Positions 27,928 through 37,263 of a stretch of DNA of 45,608 nucleotides are shown here, piece by piece. The notes below the pieces were generated by a model. That model was not told the origin of the DNA. It did not search any database and was given only the letters and a program-made list of their open reading frames with translations. The position numbers were made by a program, and so were the translations under genes. This DNA is from a virus. The stretch is from the IMG/VR virus record IMGVR_UViG_3300036766_000512, positions 1 through 45,608 of that record, one strand, 5' to 3'. The first letter of the stretch is position 1, and every line of letters starts with the position of its first letter.

Positions 27928-29088
27928 ATGGCCGATGGCGTCGTTCTCAATGTGATGACGGGGGGCTCGACCGCCGCCACCGACGATTGTGCGGCGGCGG
28001 GTCATGCACAAATCGTCAAACTGGCGATTGCCACGGACGCCTCTGCGACCCTGATTCCCGCCGATGCGGACGGTCTGTTGGTCAATCTCGGGGCCAACAA
28101 CGATGTGACGGTGACCTCGGGCACCGTGACCACCGTGTCAACGGTAACGGCGGTGACCACGCTCGGGACGGTGACGAACGTCGTCCATGTGGACGACAAC
28201 GCGGCCAGCCTCACCGTAGACAATGCCCAGTTGTCCGTGGTGGGGACCGGGACGGAAGCCGCCGCGCTCCGGGTGACCATCGCTACCGACTCGACGGGTG
28301 TCCTGAGTGTAGATGACAACGGTGGGGCGCTGACCGTGGATGGTACCGTCACCGTCGGGTCCATTACCGCCGGGGACAACAACATCGGGAATGTGGATAT
28401 TGTCACCGTTCCTGCTGACCCCTTTGGGCTGAACGCCGATGCGGCCAGCGCGACGGGTAGCATTTCCGCCAAGCTGCGGTTCATTGCGGCGACCGGCATC
28501 CCAGTCACCAATACGGTCACCGTGGGGTCCCATGCGGTCACCAATGCGGGCACCTTCGCCGTGCAGGCCGAGGGCAAGGCGGCGCACGGCGGGGCAGAAC
28601 CTAACCCCATCCCCAATGGGTATATCACTATCGCCCACGGGACGAACCCCACGCAGATTGCGGCGGGCCTCGTCACCAAGGCGTATGCAAGCCGACATGG
28701 TATCCCCTTCGTGATCGGGGGCCACCCGAACATCATCACCAGTATGCAGATCATCACCACCGGCGTCACGGACGATAGCACGATTTCTGGCACCATCGCC
28801 GCAGGAACAAAGGTGGTGGTGACCCAGGTGCAGTTCACGGTGGACAATGCCTCGACCGTGTTCCCGAAGATCATTGTTGGGTTCGGGACCGCGAACACCC
28901 CCGCCTCTGGCGCGGGCGTCGTGGCCTCCCATCCCGGTGTTCCGGCGGGGGGTGGATTCTCCCGTGGGGACGGGTCCGGCATCCTGGGTGTCGGCGCGGA
29001 CGGCGCCGAACTCCGTGTCACAACCGTTGGCACCATTGGTGGCATCGGGGGCTATCTCACGGTCAGCTACTATACCATCGAAAGTTAG
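27928..29088 (+). CDS. Beta-repeat fibre protein (386 aa)
   Basis: ATG directly after the previous TAA. Residues 40-170 are short Val/Thr repeats (VTSGTVTTVSTVTAVTT) and units such as VDDNAASLTVDNAQL and VDDNGGALTVDG, a stalk-like beta fibre. From about 220 there is a globular part (AEPNPIPNGYITIAHGTNPTQIAAG, VTQVQFTVDNASTVFP). I recall this domain order from phage structural proteins. Probably a fibre or collar; unassigned enzymatically. Confidence 0.65.
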   Translation: MADGVVLNVMTGGSTAATDDCAAAGHAQIVKLAIATDASATLIPADADGLLVNLGANNDVTVTSGTVTTVSTVTAVTTLGTVTNVVHVDDNAASLTVDNAQLSVVGTGTEAAALRVTIATDSTGVLSVDDNGGALTVDGTVTVGSITAGDNNIGNVDIVTVPADPFGLNADAASATGSISAKLRFIAATGIPVTNTVTVGSHAVTNAGTFAVQAEGKAAHGGAEPNPIPNGYITIAHGTNPTQIAAGLVTKAYASRHGIPFVIGGHPNIITSMQIITTGVTDDSTISGTIAAGTKVVVTQVQFTVDNASTVFPKIIVGFGTANTPASGAGVVASHPGVPAGGGFSRGDGSGILGVGADGAELRVTTVGTIGGIGGYLTVSYYTIES

Positions 29089-29100
29089 GGTTCTATCGCA

Positions 29101-29808
29101 ATGGGTGTCCTGACCTTGACCGCCGCCTCGACCAACTTCGTCGCCACGACCCGACACCATCGGATGTGTTTGTGGGGCGGTGGGGCGCCGGGCGGCGGAG
29201 CGACCGGGAACCCAAGCGGAGGCGGGGGCGGTGGGGGCGGACAGATCGCCTGTAGCCGACGCGCCCTTACACCGGGGACATCCTATACCGTCGTGGTGGG
29301 CCAAACCGTGACCGGCCTGACAACCAGCAATAACGTCGCCGGGCAGGACACGACCTTCAACTCGACCGATGTCGTGGCGAAGGGTGGAGTCGGTGGGGCA
29401 CAAGCCACCGTGAATTCTACCTCCGGGGCCGGTGGGGTCGGCACCGCGACCGGGGCCGTTGGGGACTCGACCGCTGCTGGGAGTTCTGGGGGCACCGGCT
29501 CCGCCGGGGCGTCGGGTGGCGGTGGAGGCGAAGGCAGCGGGCTCAATAGCAGCGACGTGGCCACGGTTGGCGCGGCGGGCGGCGTCACGACAGGTGGCAC
29601 CGGGAGCACAGATGGCGGCGCGGGTGGCGATGCGGGCATTACCACCGGGAATGGTGGTGCTGGGAATACCGGCGTTGCGCCGGGCGGCGGCGGTGGTGGG
29701 GGCCGGGCCGGAAACGCCACCGACCGGGCCGCCGGAAATGGAGTGCCCGGGCAGGCAAAGATTTGGTGGATACCGCCTTGTTCCATGATGTTGTTGGGGG
29801 TGGGCTGA
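29101..29808 (+). CDS. Gly-rich adhesin-like protein (235 aa)
   Basis: ATG 29101, weak SD. After a 45-residue head it is dominated by poly-Gly blocks (GGGGGGGG, then SGGTGSAGASGGGGG), ending with KIWWIPPCSMMLLGVG. Gly-rich sandwiches of this kind form receptor-binding tips in some phages (T2 gp38 type). The stop overlaps the next ATG. Receptor-binding role inferred from composition and location. Confidence 0.6.
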   Translation: MGVLTLTAASTNFVATTRHHRMCLWGGGAPGGGATGNPSGGGGGGGGQIACSRRALTPGTSYTVVVGQTVTGLTTSNNVAGQDTTFNSTDVVAKGGVGGAQATVNSTSGAGGVGTATGAVGDSTAAGSSGGTGSAGASGGGGGEGSGLNSSDVATVGAAGGVTTGGTGSTDGGAGGDAGITTGNGGAGNTGVAPGGGGGGGRAGNATDRAAGNGVPGQAKIWWIPPCSMMLLGVG

Positions 29809-30029
29809 TGCTGGTCGTTCTGATCCTCGGGGGCGTGGTCTTGGTGGGCAACCTCGGGATCATGGTCTGGCTGGTGTGGCGGGTGCAGCCCCATATGAAC
29901 GCGCTGCCCCGCTTTGCCCACGATCTCGCGCAGTTTCGTGCGGCGGCATCCGAGGACATGGAAGCCCATGCGGCGCGACTGGACCGACTCGATACGGACT
30001 ATGCGGTTCGCATGATTCACACGAAATAA
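29808..30029 (+). CDS. Small membrane protein with periplasmic coil (73 aa)
   Basis: ATG 29808 in a TGATG overlap, chosen over an upstream in-frame start inside the Gly-rich gene. Residues 1-26 are hydrophobic (VVLILGGVVLVGNLGIMVWLVW), followed by a helical, charged stretch (DLAQFRAAASEDMEAHAARLDRLD). One-span topology; could be an inner-membrane component, not obviously a holin. Confidence 0.55.
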   Translation: MLVVLILGGVVLVGNLGIMVWLVWRVQPHMNALPRFAHDLAQFRAAASEDMEAHAARLDRLDTDYAVRMIHTK

Positions 30030-30041
30030 GCAGGACAACCT

Positions 30042-30323
30042 ATGGCCCCTCTCCGATTCTCTCGACGCATCGCCCTCCAGGTCTGGTTCGCGCTGGTCGC
30101 GTTCATGCTGGTGGTGGGCCGTCGCGTGGCGGAATTCAGTCATATTGACGCCAGCCAGGGGATTGCCAAGACCCGCTGGCATGGGGTCTCACCCGACATT
30201 CTCGACGCGAGCCTCCTCCTGCTGTTCAGCCAGCCCGCCGCCCCTGGGGGTGGGGGATCGAATCCCGCCCTGTCGAACTTTGGGTTGCGGCGGCGGCACA
30301 TGGCTGCGGTGAGGCCCCTCTAA
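30042..30323 (+). CDS. Small hypothetical protein (93 aa)
   Basis: ATG 30042 with AGGA seven bases upstream. A hydrophobic helix at 9-27 (IALQVWFALVAFMLVVG) is followed by SPDILDASLLLLFSQP and a Gly/Pro-rich end. The stop overlaps the next ATG (TAATG). Possibly membrane-associated; function unknown. Confidence 0.52.
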   Translation: MAPLRFSRRIALQVWFALVAFMLVVGRRVAEFSHIDASQGIAKTRWHGVSPDILDASLLLLFSQPAAPGGGGSNPALSNFGLRRRHMAAVRPL

Positions 30324-30979
30324 TGGCCTATACCTCGGCGGGCTTGCTCGCACTTCTGAAGGACACGACCCAGATCACGACCACCAATCAGGGCACGTCC
30401 GACGCGCAGCTCTATCAACTGCTCGAAAACGCGCAACTGCGGATCGCGCAACTGATGGCCGTTCATGTGCCCCATACGAATGTGAGCGCGCCCGAGGCGC
30501 TGACCAGCGCGGATTCCGGGGCCACCTATACCTTTGCCTACTACCCGATGGGCCACGCGGAACTGCGGGACGGGCGAAGTGGGTCGCTCTTGGTTCCCTG
30601 TTCCGACTGGAACGCGAACGGCTATGTCATCGAGGGTCAGACGGTGCGGCTCCCGAACAACCATCCCCGACTCTTTGGGAATGGACTGTACGCCCGATAC
30701 GTTCGGACGCCGAGCACCCTCAACGCCAGCAATGAGCCGACCCTGATGCCCACCCATGCCCGACTCGCCGTGGTCTACGATGCCGCGGTGGAGTGGGCGG
30801 GACAAGGCGGCATGATTGATCCGTCGCCCTATCTCAAGATGCGACAGGACTTCCTCTGGGGCGATCCCGCCTATCCGGGGAATGTGGGGCTGATTCCGGC
30901 ACTCAAGACGCAATACTACGGGCAGGGGGCCTCCGCCCAAGTCAATGACTACTGGTGGCGCGGGCAGGGGTACACATGA
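30323..30979 (+). CDS. Putative head-tail adaptor protein (218 aa)
   Basis: Start in TAATG. Helical N-terminus (TSAGLLALLKDTTQITTTNQGTSDAQLYQLLENAQLRIAQL), long central region with WNANGYVIEGQTVRLPNNHPRLFGNGLYARY, and YDAAVEWAGQGGMIDPS. The early helices and its place right before a nozzle-like protein fit adaptor or tail-tube-A-like connectors of short-tailed phages. No motif proves it. Confidence 0.5.
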   Translation: MAYTSAGLLALLKDTTQITTTNQGTSDAQLYQLLENAQLRIAQLMAVHVPHTNVSAPEALTSADSGATYTFAYYPMGHAELRDGRSGSLLVPCSDWNANGYVIEGQTVRLPNNHPRLFGNGLYARYVRTPSTLNASNEPTLMPTHARLAVVYDAAVEWAGQGGMIDPSPYLKMRQDFLWGDPAYPGNVGLIPALKTQYYGQGASAQVNDYWWRGQGYT

Positions 30980-32580
30980 GTCCCGCCACGCAGAAGCGCC
31001 GCCGGTATCGGGCTGGTCCCTTTCTCGGGATGCGGGATGCCGCGCACCCTGACCAGTCGGACCCCAAGTATGCGGCCCAGATCGTCAATATGTATCCACA
31101 GGACTCGCCCTTGGGGCCGGTCCTGGTGGGGCGTCCCGGTTTCAGTCTGATGGGGGCGCAGTTGGGAACGGCGGGGGCGCGGACCTCGCAACTGATTGTG
31201 CAGTTCACCAAGCGCAGCGGCACCGAGTACCGGGTGCAAATCTGCGATGGACTGTTCTACACCTGGGATGGTGCCGCATGGAATGAGGTGGTGACCACCG
31301 CCAACTTCACCACGGCGGGGATCACCCTGTCCACCACGGCCCGCTGCTACGCGATCACGTTCAACGATACGCTGTTGATCTCGGATGGGGTGGGCAAGCC
31401 GTTCACCTGGGATGGCACGGCGGGAGCGGGCGGGCTGACCAGCCTGACCAATGCCCCGGTCCTCTACGGGCAGCCGGTGGTCTACTACGCCAAGTGGTTT
31501 GGCATCAAGAACACGGCCCGCCAGACGATTGTCTGGTCGGAGGAGGCGGCGGCCAATACCGGCTTCGAGGCGGGGGGCTACAACAACGCATGGGATTTGG
31601 TGCAGAACCAAACCGAGGGTTTGATTGCGCTCGCTGCCACCAACGAGGCCCTGTACTACTTCCGCCAGAACTCGGCGGGCGCCATTGTGGGGGCGGTCAC
31701 GACCGATTTCAAGACGACGGGCACGCGTGAGGCCATCTCCAGCGGGATCGGCACCCTCTCGCCCTCGGGCGTGTTGGTAAGCGATAACGGGGTGGTGTTT
31801 GTGGATCAATTTGGCACGATCCAGCGGGCGCGAGTGGGGGGAGGCGTCACCGAAATCGGTCTCGGGTTCCGGGGCACGATGCGGGGTATCCCCACCAGTA
31901 AACTCGATGACATCCTGGCGCTGGAGGACATCGAGTTCGACATGATTCGGTTTGCGATTCCGGGCTTGGGAGAGGACTGGCCCAACCAGATTTTCAACCT
32001 GCGCCGGGAGAGTGGCGAGGCGCTGGGAATAGATACCGGCTTCCGCTTCTCGGCGTGGGGGCTGCTCAAGGACTCGGATGGGACGCCGACACTCGTCCAC
32101 GGCGGGGGGAGTACGTCCGCCACGATCACGGATGGGTATAGCTACTTGCACGGACATCTGGATGGCTCGACGTGGGCCGATGGGTTCAACGGAGGCACCA
32201 TCCCGATTACCCACCAGATCACCACCGCCCCACTCGGGTTTGACGTGAGCGTGGAGCAGGCGTATGTGCGGGGTGATTTCTCGATAGTCCCGGTGACCAC
32301 GATGACGGGCGCAACCCTGACCTTCCGCACCCCCACGGCGGTCACCAGCCCGATCACCGTGGCGACGATCACCTCGACCGGCACGCCGCTCGGCACGTTT
32401 GTCCTCGGAACGGACACGCTCGCAGATACACCGGGGGAACGCAAGGTGACGTGGCAGATGCGGGTGCCGGGCCGGGGCTGTACGGTGGGCTTCTCGCATG
32501 GTTACAGCACCGAACGGGTGCAGTTGAATGAACTGGCGCTCGAAGCCACCCCCTACGGCCAACGCCAAGGGACATACTGA
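30976..32580 (+). CDS. Putative tail nozzle or hub protein (534 aa)
   Basis: ATG 30976 overlaps the stop before it (ATGA). Begins RRRYRAGPFLGMRDAAHPDQS, with IVNMYPQDSPLGPVLVGRPGFSLMG. Repeated YYxxx and strand-rich units such as LLISDGVGKPFTWDG and VLVSDNGVVFVDQFGTIQRA give a beta-propeller-like feel, as in P22 gp10 or tail tubular B proteins. The size fits that class. The call rests on layout and fold impression, not on a search. Confidence 0.6.
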   Translation: MSPATQKRRRYRAGPFLGMRDAAHPDQSDPKYAAQIVNMYPQDSPLGPVLVGRPGFSLMGAQLGTAGARTSQLIVQFTKRSGTEYRVQICDGLFYTWDGAAWNEVVTTANFTTAGITLSTTARCYAITFNDTLLISDGVGKPFTWDGTAGAGGLTSLTNAPVLYGQPVVYYAKWFGIKNTARQTIVWSEEAAANTGFEAGGYNNAWDLVQNQTEGLIALAATNEALYYFRQNSAGAIVGAVTTDFKTTGTREAISSGIGTLSPSGVLVSDNGVVFVDQFGTIQRARVGGGVTEIGLGFRGTMRGIPTSKLDDILALEDIEFDMIRFAIPGLGEDWPNQIFNLRRESGEALGIDTGFRFSAWGLLKDSDGTPTLVHGGGSTSATITDGYSYLHGHLDGSTWADGFNGGTIPITHQITTAPLGFDVSVEQAYVRGDFSIVPVTTMTGATLTFRTPTAVTSPITVATITSTGTPLGTFVLGTDTLADTPGERKVTWQMRVPGRGCTVGFSHGYSTERVQLNELALEATPYGQRQGTY

Positions 32581-33605
32581 TGAGCACGATTCCAAGTATC
32601 CCCTCGTGGTCGGATAAAGACGTGTTGACGCACACGGCCCTCAATACCATGGTGTCCAGCATCCGGGATACCGTGAACACCTACGGGATGTTCACCGATG
32701 TCGCCCGGACGGTGACCGCGGTGCAGACCTTCAGTGCCGCGCCGGTGTTCTCCACGGGATTTGGCGTGGCGGGCACCATCACGGTGTCCACGGGCGGGAT
32801 CGCGGTGACCGGCAACAGCACGATTGTCGGGACACTCGGCTCGGTGACCACGCTGACTTGCATCACGGTCACCGCGACCAACTTGGGCGGGACAGTGACC
32901 ACGGCAGCGCAAGCAAGTATCACAAGTCTCGGGACGTTGACGGCACTTGCGGTGGCGGGTGCTGTCACCGTGACGACCGCAAAAGCCACGTTTGCCGCGA
33001 CGGCAGCGGGATATGCCTCGGCCCGCCTCCCTCATGGCACCGCGCCGTCGAGTCCGGTTGATGGCGACGTGTGGACGACGACCGCCGGACTCTATGCGCG
33101 GATCAACGCTGGTACGGTTGGACCACTCGGTGTTGCGCTGACACAGCTAACAGACGATGGAACCACACTGACGCTGGCTTCGCGCTACTTCACTGCCAGC
33201 GCCCAGGCGGCGTGTGCGCTGACCGACGCGGGACAGACCATCAATACCACGACGGCGGTGCTGGCGTTTACAGGGGCCGAGTCCTTCGATGTCGGTGGAC
33301 TCCATGAGGGTGTGACGAACCCCAGTCGCATTACTATTCCCACTGGAGCGGGCGGTGTATACACGGTGTCGTTCTACGGCAACGCCTACGTGAACACGGG
33401 CACTGCGAACTTCTACTTCACGGTTGACGGAGTACAGAAGCCGGGTGCGGCGTCATTGGTGACAATCCCCTTCACATCAAGTAGCCCCGTCTCTTTCGGC
33501 GCCGCGTTGTCCGTCTCAGCGGGGTCATACATCGAGGTTGTGGTGCAGTCCTCCGCGATCTGCACCGTACTTGAAATGGTTCTTTCCGCCGTGAAGGTCG
33601 CATGA
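32580..33605 (+). CDS. Tail fibre protein with C1q/TNF-like tip (341 aa)
   Basis: TGATG overlap. N-terminal WSDKDVLTHTALNTMVSSIRDTVNTYG is a common fibre attachment helix. Then Val/Thr-rich stalk repeats (ITVSTGGIAVTGNSTIVGTLGS), and a C-terminal globular part YTVSFYGNAYVNTGTANFYFTVDG with VSAGSYIEVVVQSS that resembles jelly-roll tips. Probable host-binding fibre. Confidence 0.65.
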   Translation: MSTIPSIPSWSDKDVLTHTALNTMVSSIRDTVNTYGMFTDVARTVTAVQTFSAAPVFSTGFGVAGTITVSTGGIAVTGNSTIVGTLGSVTTLTCITVTATNLGGTVTTAAQASITSLGTLTALAVAGAVTVTTAKATFAATAAGYASARLPHGTAPSSPVDGDVWTTTAGLYARINAGTVGPLGVALTQLTDDGTTLTLASRYFTASAQAACALTDAGQTINTTTAVLAFTGAESFDVGGLHEGVTNPSRITIPTGAGGVYTVSFYGNAYVNTGTANFYFTVDGVQKPGAASLVTIPFTSSSPVSFGAALSVSAGSYIEVVVQSSAICTVLEMVLSAVKVA

Positions 33606-33793
33606 TCCGTATACTGGATTTGGACCCGGCGCAGGCGGATGCGCTCCGCGATCTTATGCGGCAGGCGGAATCGGCTCAGGAACGGCTCACACTCGCCTTC
33701 TCGATGGTGGTACGCGGCCACGGGATCATCGAGGCCAGCGCCCCGGTTCTGAATGGCACCCAACTGTCGGTCACCGTTCCGGAGGATAGCTAA
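33602..33793 (+). CDS. Small helical protein (63 aa)
   Basis: ATGA overlap at the start and TAATG at the stop. Acidic and helical (DPAQADALRDLMRQAESAQERLTLAFSMV), then a short beta segment. A tail chaperone or connector role would be guesswork. Confidence 0.55.
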   Translation: MIRILDLDPAQADALRDLMRQAESAQERLTLAFSMVVRGHGIIEASAPVLNGTQLSVTVPEDS

Positions 33794-34053
33794 TGGCACT
33801 GGAACGGGCGCGGGTCGAGGGGTGGATTGGGACTGCGGAACGCGGGAACGCCGAAATCAAGGCGTGGATTGCGGATACCGCCAATGCGCGGAGCCCGTTC
33901 CTCGCCACGATTCAGCAGGTGGCGGCAGGTATTGACCAGGGCACGGCCATCTTAGCGAAGATTGCGGCCACGATGGAACGAAGTGAACTCACCACACAAC
34001 GGGGGGCACTTGATACCAAGATCGCAGCACTCGATGTGGTCCTTGGACCCTAA
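33793..34053 (+). CDS. Small helical protein (86 aa)
   Basis: TAATG start. Almost wholly helical: ERARVEGWIGTAERGNAEIK, LATIQQVAAGIDQGTAILAKIAATMERSE, GALDTKIAALDVVLG. It ends at TAA followed by ATGG, which suggests another gene once began there. The HNH gene lies directly after on the other strand. Confidence 0.55.
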   Translation: MALERARVEGWIGTAERGNAEIKAWIADTANARSPFLATIQQVAAGIDQGTAILAKIAATMERSELTTQRGALDTKIAALDVVLGP

Positions 34054-34063
34054 TGGGCGTAAA

Positions 34064-34498
34064 CTACCCGTGGCGTTCTCGGTACTTGCGGCCAGCGCCG
34101 TCGTTCAGGTGATAGTAGTTATGCTCGCGCTGTCTTTTGCAAACGCGGCACACTCGACGCCCTCTGGTGTAGGGAACCAACCTATGTCCAGCGCCACAAT
34201 GGGTTTGTCTGGCTTTTTGGGCAGGAGAGCTGATCCCGCGCAAGACGTTCACCTTATTGGTGACCACCTCAAGGTGGGTCGGGTTGATACAGGCCCGATT
34301 TCGACAAAGGTGGTCCAGTTGGAGTCCGGCAGGGATGGGTCCAACCCAATATTCGTAGGCGTACCGATGGGCTTGGTGTTGACGATACTTGGTGTTGAAC
34401 ACACCATACCCAGAGTGATGTCGCCCACCAATCCACAAAACACAGTCGGTTGGGTGGGTTGGAACACAGAAGAATCGAGTGAACGGTGCTCGCGCCAT
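34064..34498 (-). CDS. HNH homing-type endonuclease 2
   Basis: 144 aa, opposite strand to its neighbours. HNH core HRYAYEYWVGPIPAGLQLDHLCRNRACINPTHLEVVT (about 43-80), a classic homing HNH, followed by HCGAGHRL and CRVCKRQREHNYY cysteine/histidine motifs. It lies between the small helical gene and the next head/tail gene. The neighbouring gene starts poorly (see 34572), which suggests insertion close to a start codon. Confidence 0.85.
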   Translation of the reverse strand: MARAPFTRFFCVPTHPTDCVLWIGGRHHSGYGVFNTKYRQHQAHRYAYEYWVGPIPAGLQLDHLCRNRACINPTHLEVVTNKVNVLRGISSPAQKARQTHCGAGHRLVPYTRGRRVCRVCKRQREHNYYHLNDGAGRKYRERHG

Positions 34499-34510
34499 AC
34501 CATCAATGTA

Positions 34511-34532
34511 ATGCCTTTCGTGGCAAAGGCAT
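34511..34532. other. Perfect hairpin upstream of HNH 2
   Basis: ATGCCTTT, loop CGTGGC, AAAGGCAT: an 8-bp perfect stem located between HNH 2 and the next rightward gene. It could terminate rightward transcription or mark the insertion edge; no U-tract. Confidence 0.4.
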
Positions 34533-34571
34533 AGGGGGTGTCAAATCGGACTCCGCCGCTGGGACTTGCCC

Positions 34572-34961
34572 ATGTCGCTCCCGGATGTACCCTCGGTGAC
34601 GCGGGCGCTCCGGGTGCTCCAGGGGTTGCTCGGGAGAACGCCCCAATTTGCCGATGCCCGCATCGTCACGGCGAGCACCACCATGACGGATGCCGACGAC
34701 ACGTTACTAGTGGCCACAGCGGGTGGTGCAGTGACTGTGACCCTGATGGTTGCTTCGACCGTGTTGGGACGACGGTTCACCGTGAAGAAGATGGATGCGA
34801 GCGCGAACAACGTGGTGCTGGACGGCAACGGCTCGGAGACCCTTGACGGCGCCGCGAATATCACCTGGAATACGCAGTACACCAGTTACACGGTACAGGC
34901 GGTGATGACGGCGAGTCCCGCCACGTTCAACTGGGTGATCGTTGGGAAGGGCTTGCTCTAA
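34572..34961 (+). CDS. Structural-region protein downstream of HNH 2 (129 aa)
   Basis: ATG 34572 without a good SD; TTG 34566 and further in-frame codons back to 34511 are open. SLPDVPSVTRALRVLQGLLGRTPQF, TASTTMTDADDTLLVATAGGAVTVTLM, then VVLDGNGSETLDGAANI and strands: a beta-rich tip domain. The absent RBS suggests its true 5' end was displaced by the HNH insertion. Confidence 0.6.
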   Translation: MSLPDVPSVTRALRVLQGLLGRTPQFADARIVTASTTMTDADDTLLVATAGGAVTVTLMVASTVLGRRFTVKKMDASANNVVLDGNGSETLDGAANITWNTQYTSYTVQAVMTASPATFNWVIVGKGLL

Positions 34962-35045
34962 ACGTCTATGCCCGATCTGACATAGTGGTAGCGACTCCGC
35001 GACGGTAGTGCACGGTATGTACAAAGTGGGTACGAAAGGCAGGAC

Positions 35046-35513
35046 ATGATGGGATTGAACCTCGGTAAACTCGTCAAGGGCGCAATCGGCCTGATTCCCG
35101 GCGTCGGGGGTATTGCCTCGGCGGCGCTCGGCGTGGTGTCTGGTGCGAAACAACAGAACGCGGCAAACAAGCAGAACAAGGCGATGCTTGACATGACCCT
35201 GCAACGCAATAAGGAGACCGCACCGCTGCGGTCCCGTGCCTTGCAAATGGCGACCCAAGGGTTCCGACCGGGCCGAGAGGACCTGTCCTCGATCTTTGCC
35301 GATTCCGGGAACCCCTATGCGCGAGTCGCCCCGCGTCCGGTGGCCCAACCGCCGGTCCCGCAAGGCCCACCCCCCGGCCCGGCCACTCTCCCGCGCCCGC
35401 AAGGCCCATTTGGGTTCCTGCGTGCCCGAGGCGCGGGGCCGTTGCCGGGTGTGGGGCCGTTGCCGGGTGGGGGCCCGAACCCGCAGAGTCTTTTGGGAAG
35501 GGCGGTGCAGTAA
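35046..35513 (+). CDS. Ejection-type virion protein (155 aa)
   Basis: Tandem ATGs (35046, 35049) after AGGA. GLIPGVGGIASAALGVVSGAKQQNAANKQNK near the start, then a helical part, then a Pro/Gly-rich C-terminus. Gly/Ala-rich N-terminal segments and Q/N content are typical of internal virion proteins of short-tailed phages that enter the host envelope. First of four such genes. Call is by composition and location. Confidence 0.55.
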   Translation: MMGLNLGKLVKGAIGLIPGVGGIASAALGVVSGAKQQNAANKQNKAMLDMTLQRNKETAPLRSRALQMATQGFRPGREDLSSIFADSGNPYARVAPRPVAQPPVPQGPPPGPATLPRPQGPFGFLRARGAGPLPGVGPLPGGGPNPQSLLGRAVQ

Positions 35514-37261
35514 TGGCCACAATTGATCCCAACGCGGTGCAACCGATCTTGAAGCCGCAGCAACAGCCGGGGGTACCGCAGGTGAATCCCGGCACGGGGG
35601 CACCCGATCCCTATGTGGCGGGGCCGTCCGCGCCCGAGAGCACCAGCTACCAGCCACAGTTTTCCAGAAGTGGGAGTCCGGAATCCTTGTTTTCTCAAGA
35701 TCAGGCTGGCCATCTCCAGTTCCTTTCTGCGGGCACCGCCGCTGGACATGACATGAGCGGGTACGCCTCATCGTACACTCCGCAGATACAACAGGTCGCC
35801 CCCACTCACACGGGCTTTGACGTATCATCTGGCTCGGGACAACCACAGACACCTACCACATCTGCACGGCAGGATATGGCAAATGGGGGTGGGTACGCCA
35901 GTCTCACCCCGATTGATCCGGCGCAGGACTACCGGAGTCAGGCCATCACGCCCGGTGCCGATCCCCGGCTCGCTACCACCCAGGGGCAGACCAATACCGC
36001 CGCGAACGCCGTGGCGGGGTCCTCGTATCAGGCCCCCCAAACCAACGACGCCTATACCCAAGCCGCACAGGGTTACACCCAGCAGGCGGCGGGCGCCCTC
36101 GGGTCGGGACAGGTCGCGGGGACCAACGTGCAGCCCGCCCAGTCCATCTTGGATCGGGCCATTCAGCAGGCACAGGGCCTCTCCACCCAGTCGGGCGGGG
36201 GCCTCAACTACGGGGCCGACACCAGCGCCCTGCGGGCCGCGTTGGCCGGACAAGCCGGGGGACTGCTCAACGGCGCCCCCTCCCGTGAGGACCTGGCCAA
36301 CAAGCAATTCGCGCTCCTGCAAGAGCAGAGCAACCCCCAGTTCCAGCAGGACCTCCGGGGGGTCGGCCAGAAGGCCGCCGCCTTCGGGCGCATCGGCGCG
36401 GGAATGACCACCAGCGACCTTGGGGATGTGGCCCAGCGCCGCAACCAAGCCTTCTCACAGGCCGCCAGAGGGATCAGTTACGATGCGGCGGGTCAGGCGG
36501 TCAATGACCGGCTCTCGGCCCTCCAGGCGGCGACTGGGGGCTTTGGGGCGCTCGCTGGGGCCGATCAGGCACAAGCCGACGCCAATTTCCGGGGGTCCAG
36601 CCTCGGAAGCCAGAACGCCCTCAATAGCATCTCCGCCCTCCGGGGCCTGTCCGGCGACCAGCTCGGCCTCTCTGGGGTGGCCCGACAGGAGGGGGTTCAG
36701 GATCGGTCCTACGGGCTGGATCGGTCCAGCGCCCTCTCCGGCCTGTCCAATCAGTCCTTTGGGCAAGGACAGGGCTTGCGGAACGAGAACCGGACGGATC
36801 AGGGGAACGCCTTTGACCAGAACCGGAACCGGCTCGCGGACCTCTCGGGGCTGGAGCAGCAGCAGTTCGGGCAGGGCCTCACTGGGCGCAACGAACTCCG
36901 GGGTGAGCGTACCAACCAGCAACAGCAGGCGCAGCAGGGGATTGACAATGCCCTGAACCAGTACCTCACCGAAACCGGCCAGCAGAACACCGGCTTTAAC
37001 CAGAACCGGGCCGAACAGGGCCAGAACTACGACCAAGGCTACGGCGGGTATCCGGGGGCGCAGGATGCCTACAACACCAGTAGTCAGTTCAATCAGGGTG
37101 GCGCAAACACCGCCTTCGGTGGGGTGGGGGACCTCCTGAGTGAATACCTGAAGCAGAAACAGGGGGGCGTGGCCAAGCCGGGTGCGGCGGCCAAGCCGGG
37201 TGCGGCGGCCTCGCCACTCAGTAGCTTCCTGACTGATCAGTATTCCGGGATTAGGGGGTAA
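35513..37261 (+). CDS. Large Gln-rich internal virion protein (582 aa)
   Basis: TAATG overlap. Extremely rich in Gln, Asn, Ser, Gly and Ala (QQQPGVPQVNPGTGAPD, GQGLRNENRTDQGNAFDQ). Helical heptad-like stretches in the middle (LANKQFALLQEQSNPQFQQDLRGVGQKAA). No signal peptide, no enzyme motif. Probable ejection protein that helps form the DNA channel; low-complexity proteins like this evolve fast. Confidence 0.6.
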   Translation: MATIDPNAVQPILKPQQQPGVPQVNPGTGAPDPYVAGPSAPESTSYQPQFSRSGSPESLFSQDQAGHLQFLSAGTAAGHDMSGYASSYTPQIQQVAPTHTGFDVSSGSGQPQTPTTSARQDMANGGGYASLTPIDPAQDYRSQAITPGADPRLATTQGQTNTAANAVAGSSYQAPQTNDAYTQAAQGYTQQAAGALGSGQVAGTNVQPAQSILDRAIQQAQGLSTQSGGGLNYGADTSALRAALAGQAGGLLNGAPSREDLANKQFALLQEQSNPQFQQDLRGVGQKAAAFGRIGAGMTTSDLGDVAQRRNQAFSQAARGISYDAAGQAVNDRLSALQAATGGFGALAGADQAQADANFRGSSLGSQNALNSISALRGLSGDQLGLSGVARQEGVQDRSYGLDRSSALSGLSNQSFGQGQGLRNENRTDQGNAFDQNRNRLADLSGLEQQQFGQGLTGRNELRGERTNQQQQAQQGIDNALNQYLTETGQQNTGFNQNRAEQGQNYDQGYGGYPGAQDAYNTSSQFNQGGANTAFGGVGDLLSEYLKQKQGGVAKPGAAAKPGAAASPLSSFLTDQYSGIRG

Positions 37262-37263
37262 CG

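Noticed and set aside
34538-34846. GTG ORF starting MSNRTPPLG
   Set aside because: It is out of frame with the better-supported beta-rich protein beginning at 34572.
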